A stretch of 64,000 nucleotides of DNA from Merzomyia westermanni (lineage: Eukaryota; Arthropoda; Insecta; Diptera; Tephritidae). Every line of letters starts with the position of its first letter. Positions within the stretch are counted from its first letter, which is position 1. The translations under genes were made by a program, and so were the position numbers. Shown here piece by piece: positions 58,001-64,000 of the stretch. The notes under the pieces are model-generated. The model searched no databases, was not told the DNA's origin, and saw only the letters and a program-made list of their open reading frames with translations. The stretch is from positions 54,265,194 through 54,329,193 of the forward strand of contig OX465290.1 of the NCBI GenBank assembly GCA_949987695.1, read 5' to 3'.

Positions 58001-61000
58001 TGACTCGATGATTAAAGTTTGTCATCCTCCATCTAGCATTGGAATTAAGGTTTTTGCAACATGTTGAAGTGCACCACGTGTTCTCCAGTGGGCCAGTGCC
58101 CTGTCTGAGGGAAGATTAGCAGGCATAAATTAATCTTAGTGAGCCCAATGAGTATCTCGTACTGTTGCTTTGCTGTTCAAGTAAATATCGTAAAAGCTAA
58201 AGCTTTAACCGATAGATTTCTTCAGCAATACCAGTAAAATCAGACAAAAATATCTCACTTCTACTCATCCAAGGATGTATGAAGGCAAGGAACAGCAGTA
58301 CATGTATAGCCAGCTACCTATCTTGTTTTACCAACATGCAATCAAAACGACCATGACCCGAAAGGCGTCGAACATATATAGCTATAGCACGCTCAATATG
58401 CCCACTAATATACCAAGTCCCACTAAGGACTTGGACCAGCGTATTCTTACAGTCAAAATACGCAGTGAAAAATCTTCACTCAGGATCGAAAAAAGATCGA
58501 TTTGCTGTTCATGCAATAAAAAGTTTATAGGTTGCCCAATCAGCTATCACGCCTGCTGTCATTTGGTAACCTTTGATGGGGCAATGTACTTCAGATGTTG
58601 GGCCATATTCCTAACTAACTCCCTGCCAACAATAAGAACAAATATTAATTATTAGTATAAGGAAGGGCGCATTTATTTAGAAATGAGGGGCACTGGCAAT
58701 TTTCATCTGGTAACCAAAGTACCCTGAAACATCCGTCTCTAGAAATCATCCCAGCTATCGCATATACATTTATTTATTTACTGATTGCTGCTGGATCAGA
58801 AATATTCCTCGAATTGTAAACTTCCAAAGAAGCCAATAACCTTAACTTGCTAGTCCAAATGCAGTCGAGGAATCCACGATCTTCTACCGCCACCAGCAGA
58901 TGTCATATCAATATCTTCTGGACAACTATACGTGTACCGCAGAATTGTAAGTGAAGCCCGTGGGCGTTTTATTAGTTGTGCTATGCTTATGTGTTCGGCT
59001 CAGGGAAGAGGGCGGTAATAATTCGGATAAGATTTCTCTTGAAAACTTTAAAAGTCATCACTCAATATCTCATCAACGTTTGTGATTTTGTTAAAAAGTT
59101 CAAGATAGGTATGATAAGTGACTTGTGCTAATTGTATATTTCCAGTTCCCAAGTATCACAATTTTTTTTTTTTTGTACAGTCCCAACAATCATTTCTGTA
59201 AATGTTTTTCAAAATAATTTAAAGTAAACTTGCTACAATAAGCCATATGTAAGCTTTTTCAGTTTTACTCTATTTGAAAGTTTCAAGTAAACTTTTTATA
59301 AACTTCCAGAAAAAACTGTTACAAATAATTTCAATTGAAAAGTGAAATGCAAATGTTTATAAAAATTCAGAAAAAACTATTTGTCAGTTTTTTTCTTTTC
59401 AACTTAAAATGTTTCCAATTCTCTTCAAGCAAGATTTTATATGAGAATGACGGCGAAAAAGCAAAAATCATGGCTGCATCTTAACCACTTCCGAAATCTG
59501 GTAATAGTTGGTTTAAGTTGCAGCATTCGATGTATGATTAGAACTAAGTTATTTATTTTATTGCAATAGCTAAATAATATACAAAATATGGCTTGAAAAA
59601 AAGTTTAAAAAAAAAACTTTTAGAAAACTTTCTTTAAAATCTTTTTTGTAGGTTTAAATTAATAAGGTTTTTATCAACGTGTCGTTTCAATTACACAACG
59701 TTTATTTTCAAACGTTTTATAAACGAAAAATCTGAATTTTGTAACCTTAGTATTTATTTCGGAAAGCTTTTGAAAGATTTATTTTAAGTTTACTATGCCT
59801 GTTGGGGTCTTATATTTACTTACAACTCCATACACATATACAAATATTCTTAACTAGTAGTAGTAATATTTATTGCTGTTATTTTGTTTGGCTGCTGGCA
59901 ATTGCTCACTTATTTGGTTAGCTCGTTTGTTCGAAGGCTTCTTGCTTATTTTCAGTGGCTCTTGGCTATAATTTAAAGCTTGTTGATGACTACGTTCCCT
60001 TGGCTATATTTTGCTCCCTTTTTTGTGCTTCATCTCAATGCAGACAGAGCATTTACTTCTTTGGATGGTATGGTTAAACGTTTTGTTGTTTTGTTTGGTA
60101 TTTCGGCAATGTGGTGGCGTCAAGAAATTTTGGTGCATTCTTTTCAAGTCTAACACCTCTATAGCGATCATTTTGTTATAAACGTTTATACCGAACGGAG
60201 TCAGAAAATAGTCAATTTGCTAGTTTAAAAAAATCTTAGCTTTTAGAACTAATATCAATTGAACTTAACACCATCAAAATAGTGACTGTTACGTATAGTA
60301 ATTCCCTGTCTTTTGGATCATTTAAAGCTGAGATTTAGGTGAAAGTTGAGAGCAAAGAACATCGCCTTGATAAAGAGTCGTGAATGGTGAAAGAAAAGAA
60401 AACTATGAAACTCTTCGTTAGCTTATTGAAGTTGAAGGGTTGCCACCTTATAAAAGCAGCAAATAGCTCATTGGTTTCAAAAAGCGCAGAATGTGGTAAA
60501 TTATCTTTAACAAAAAGACAGTTATAATTTTTTGTTTGGAAAAGGCAATCCTTGTATATTATTATAAGAAACCAGAGTTTTACACAAAAAAAAAATATTT
60601 CCCAACTAAGCGAACTTGCTTAACGACAAATTCACACTAACGAAGTTTTCTCGAATAGGCGAAGAAATCAAACTACAACAGCGTAGAACTTAACGCCTAC
60701 AAACTATATAACCAGGTGGATCATATTGCCCACGAAGTCCATATTATGAATTACTGATGTTGAAGAAAAGAGTTTAGCGCAGCCCGAATCGGAACCAAAT
60801 GCTTGAAATTTAAATTATCAAAATCGGAATAAGAACATAAATTGGAAGTCGAAGCAGGATACAAGAGACACTTGTTTACATAGTTAAAAGTACTAAGGAT
60901 GCCGAATAAAATAATTATAGAAACTTGCTAAATGAATTAACCTTTAGGTCACTCCTTATCCACATATTGGTCGATGACTCCAAAACCGGTCAAGTTATCG

Positions 61001-61289
61001 AAACTATCTTGAATTTTGAGTTAGACGTTTAGTAATGTCATTCAAGCAATTTTTTAGCAGTTTTTGAGTTATGGTTTGGGTGAACATATTTTTTTTCGGA
61101 ACTAAGTACGCTTTCAGGGGTTAAAAAAAATGGGAAGTTCTGAAGTTGTAGCATACGAATTGAAACTCTGTAACATGGGAAGTCGGAGGTTTGCAAATAT
61201 ATAGTTAGCAATGCATTTTTTCATCTTTGGTCTATTAATTAAGCATCATTTGCTCAACTTATTTACCCACTTAAATGGGTATTAGCCGT
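55074..61289. other. No recognised gene
   Basis: A 6.2-kb stretch. 55590-56180 is less AT-rich and may hold a decayed transposon (minus ORF 55905-56144 looks protein-like but is unassigned). (TTG)n/(CTG)n words occur at 57160-57235. A diverged direct repeat links 57625-57700 with 59690-59770 (TTTTGTAAxCTTAxTATTTATTT). The ORF 58275-58655 (126 residues, Cys-rich end) is not recognised. Confidence 0.35.
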
Positions 61290-61620
61290 CTAAACGGTTT
61301 TGTGACCGTCCAATTTAGCGACAGTCGTTTTTTCGCTCCAAGAACTGACGCTAGTTGGAAACAACAAGGGATTGCAAGTCGTTCTCAACTTGGTCCTTCC
61401 AACGTTGTGGTGGTATCCCTCTTCCTCTGCTAGCACCAGCGGGTGCTTATAAGAATAGCTTCTGGCACCGAGCATCTTCGTTCCTTTGCACAACATGGCC
61501 TAGGAGTTTTAATACCTTGAGTTATGACCACGTCAGCTAAAAGCTCATACAGGTCATCGTTAAATCTTCTTTGGTATTCGCCGTCGTCATTTGCTCAACT
61601 ATTCTTCTATCAACGCAATA
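61290..61620 (-). pseudogene. RTE-type LINE, C-terminal relic
   Basis: On the minus strand, 61510 to about 61310 reads LKLLGHVVQRNEDARCQKLF, a stop, then APAGASRGRGIPPQRWKDQV followed by ENDLQSL. The LGHVVxRNED...GRPPxRWKDQV pattern is the familiar C-terminal end of RTE-clade reverse transcriptases. At least two stops interrupt it. No polymerase lies upstream, so this is a short 3' fragment. Confidence 0.65.
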
Positions 61621-61917
61621 ATTTTCATGGCACGAAATTCTTGCCATCGTTGTCATTATTAAATTTATTGTTTAATGTATTTGAGAACTGTCAAAAATTC
61701 CATGGTTTAGCAAATAATGGAATAACAATGGCATGCATATTTGGGGTATTTGAGATGCGCCGTTGCGCCGGTAAACAAATCGATGGAGCTGACGCAATGT
61801 CGAAGATTCTTTACCCAAAAAAAAAAGAAAAAGATATAGCTACAGAAATTTGCATAAAGTACATACATACAATATTAGATGGAGCAAGAAAAATATATAT
61901 ATTTTTTTTTCAAACAG

Positions 61918-62470
61918 TAATAAAAGAGAAGAGACGATTACAGGGAGAAGTAGAGGTAAGAGAGAGCGAGAGCAAAGGTAGATAGAGAGGTAATGGTTAG
62001 AGAGAATAAGCCAGAGCGTGAGATAGAAGAGGTAAACGGAAAAGGAAAATATAAGTGGGGAGAGTCTGATAGAAAGGAAAAGGAAAGGGAGAGTGTAATA
62101 GATTGGTAAACGAAAAGAATTTATCTCTTCTAGTTTAGGAGATATTCAGCATAATAGGAAAAGTAGCATGTTCGTGATATATAAGTTGCATCAACATGAT
62201 CAGTTTTACATGCGTTTTCGACGATTTTATATCAAAAGAACTCTAGAAAAATTTGCTCACCAAAATTGTTTGTTCTATCTCGTTTAACTTAGGAGATATG
62301 AAGGAAAATAGAAAGAGTATTATTTTCGGATGAGGTGAGAGAGTGGAAGTGTGGCAGAAGAGTGAGGGAAATTTAGAGTATGGGCCAAAGTGCGAGAGTG
62401 GAAGAGGGAAACTAATATAGAGTGGAAGAGAGAGCTTAAGATCGATAGAAAATGAGAAAAACAGCTGGCC
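61918..62470. repeat. Purine (GA-rich) tract of about 550 bp
   Basis: The plus strand is A/G-dominated with GAGAGA and GGAAAG words, like 33850-34525. An interrupting non-purine phrase with TTAGGAGATAT occurs at 62135 and again at 62289, so part of the tract is duplicated with a 154-bp offset. Confidence 0.75.
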
Positions 62471-64000
62471 ATTAAGAGCCAAGGAAATATGACTTATAGA
62501 AAGAAAATATTTCTGTATTTTAGCAAAAAGTACGAGTATAATCAGGCAGTCTCTAACTACAAGCTACAAACATACTAACGATTTTGTAAAGATTTTTTAA
62601 GACACCTTTTTCCTTAATTTTTTTGTATACTTGGTAAATTTTTGAATCACGTACTGTGTATGTCGGCCGCTCGATCATTGTCGGTGCGTAAAAGAACCAA
62701 AAATGTTGGATCCAATTCATGACACAAACGAGCATTGTTCACATAGAAGAAAATACGAAGGAGATATAATAAAATTAAAGAAAAAAACGAACAAAAAAAT
62801 TCTTCACACAATAAAATTCTTGCCAAAACATGAATGAATCGTTGGTTGAATCACTTGTAGTTGTTGTTGTTGGGTTTATAACCAAATTGGCGAATCTACA
62901 TAAGCACACACATGGCGGCGGCAAACGCCGCTACTTAGATAGTGGACACTACAATGACGACGGTGTGATCCTGTCGCGCCTTACCTACATACCTGCCTCA
63001 GATGCCGATCCTCTTCCCCCATGCTCGATGCCATTGTGAAGTTGTCTTGTTAGTGATTGTTGAATTAGTTGTTCTGGTTAGTAAAACATGGTGTAAATTT
63101 GCAGACATAAGCTCACATACATTTGAATTTAGTATATACGTCTATATATACTGACTTGATCAGAACTGTCTAGTTGATTGTTGAATTGAAATTTTGCTTG
63201 GCAGACCGATTGAATATCTTCTAATTTGTTATACCCGAAAGTGCTGGCATACAGCGAATAGAACTGTTTGAAGTAAACAATCAGTTTTCAAACAAAATTG
63301 AACTAGATGATTCATAGAACACCACCCCGTGGGGCACTCTTTTTCATTATTTGGAAGATTTTTTCCTTTTACTCTTTCGATTTATGTCCATAATTGTAGT
63401 TAACTTTGCGTATACAATTTGTAGTAAGCCGTCGGTAGTAAAATCATTGCAAAGTGCATCATCAGCTGTTTTGCCAGAGCCTTCAAAACTGTCCGTCAAA
63501 GTCATAGTCCGAGTCCAGTCACCTTAAACCTTCATAGCTCTCAAACTGAGAAATCAGTCGGCATGGTATTGATCCTGACTGTGCTGCTATTTAAGGTAGT
63601 CAAAGCCTTATGTAGTATTTGTAGCAAACTCATGGTCCAAAGTCGTGGTATAGCAGCCTCTAGTATCACTAATAAGGGGAAAAGATATGGGAGATGTGTC
63701 TTGCTGCTGGAAAAAGTTGTCTTAAAGTCAAATTAGGATCTTTAATCCCTGAAACCCAAATGGTTTACGCACCAGATAGTGGCCGTGTGGAAAGGAAAAA
63801 AGCACTACTTTATACAATCGCAGCAAAAACCACACCGCATTCTAAATCCGATCACTACCAGGTATATAATATACGATTTTAGTTGAGCTTTAACTTGTTT
63901 GGCTTTTGGCCGTCTACCGAGAGCCGCCGTCATCGTTGTTTGTTTTGTGATCCAATTTTGTGTGGATACCCTCTTTGCTACGTTTCACTCTTTTCTTCTT
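62471..64000. other. No recognised gene
   Basis: Intergenic DNA. 63861-63900 (AGGTATATAATATACG...AACTTGTTT) recalls the end of the hairpin-ended repeat without its hairpin. ORFs at 62830-63039 and 63694-63882 show no motif I recognise. Confidence 0.35.

Overview
The window looks like repeat-rich, non-coding chromosomal DNA from a brachyceran fly. A tephritid fruit fly is my best guess, because several dispersed repeats resemble ones I recall from that family; this is recollection, not a search. The DNA is AT-rich and eukaryotic in character, with long A/T runs, microsatellites, a GT-AG intron and animal-type transposable elements. I found no host protein-coding gene, tRNA, rRNA or CRISPR array. 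Every coding stretch I can name belongs to a transposable element, and only one of them reads as an intact protein.

Layout. 0-1 kb: minus-strand LINE relic with an RNase H domain, running off the left edge. 1.4-3.2 kb: fold-back element whose right arm is split by a 590-bp repeat. 3.6 kb: 370-bp deletion derivative of a TA-inserting transposon. 5.0-5.8 kb: 3' end of a Penelope-like element, with a GIY-YIG endonuclease and a hammerhead-ribozyme-like tail. 10.8-11.5 kb: second fold-back element. 12.4-14.7 kb: a gutted mariner, then a 1.29-kb DD41D-type transposon. 15.4-18.7 kb: a broken jockey-type LINE. 22.6-25.2 kb: inverted GTTTC-rich arms enclosing a second 370-bp element and the intact 1.30-kb DD41D transposon. 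26.3 kb: second relic of the jockey LINE. 28-29 kb: decayed tandem repeat. 31.5-32.4 kb: AAAAT pentamer array. 33.9-34.5 kb: purine tract. 36.3 kb: TCCATC minisatellite. 36.9-38.6 kb: 720-bp palindromic element with a mariner inserted into its target-site duplication. 40.1-40.9 kb: second copy of the 590-bp repeat beside an inverted pair of Penelope tails. 43.6-44.7 kb: GAAACC-type minisatellite. 49.6-50.9 kb: intron-bearing piggyBac-like transposon missing its catalytic core. 52.7-53.1 kb: a probable dispersed repeat. 54.0-55.1 kb: large repeat with hairpin ends. 61.3-61.6 kb: RTE-type LINE tail. 61.9-62.5 kb: second purine tract.

How it fits together. The window records layered transposon activity. 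Autonomous elements gave rise to internally deleted copies (370-bp elements, mariners, piggyBac), some elements inserted into others, and older LINE and Penelope copies decayed to fragments. The best candidates for something new are the Penelope tails with a ribozyme-like core and inverted arrangement, the 720-bp palindromic element with its nested mariner, and the in-frame deleted piggyBac that keeps an intron.
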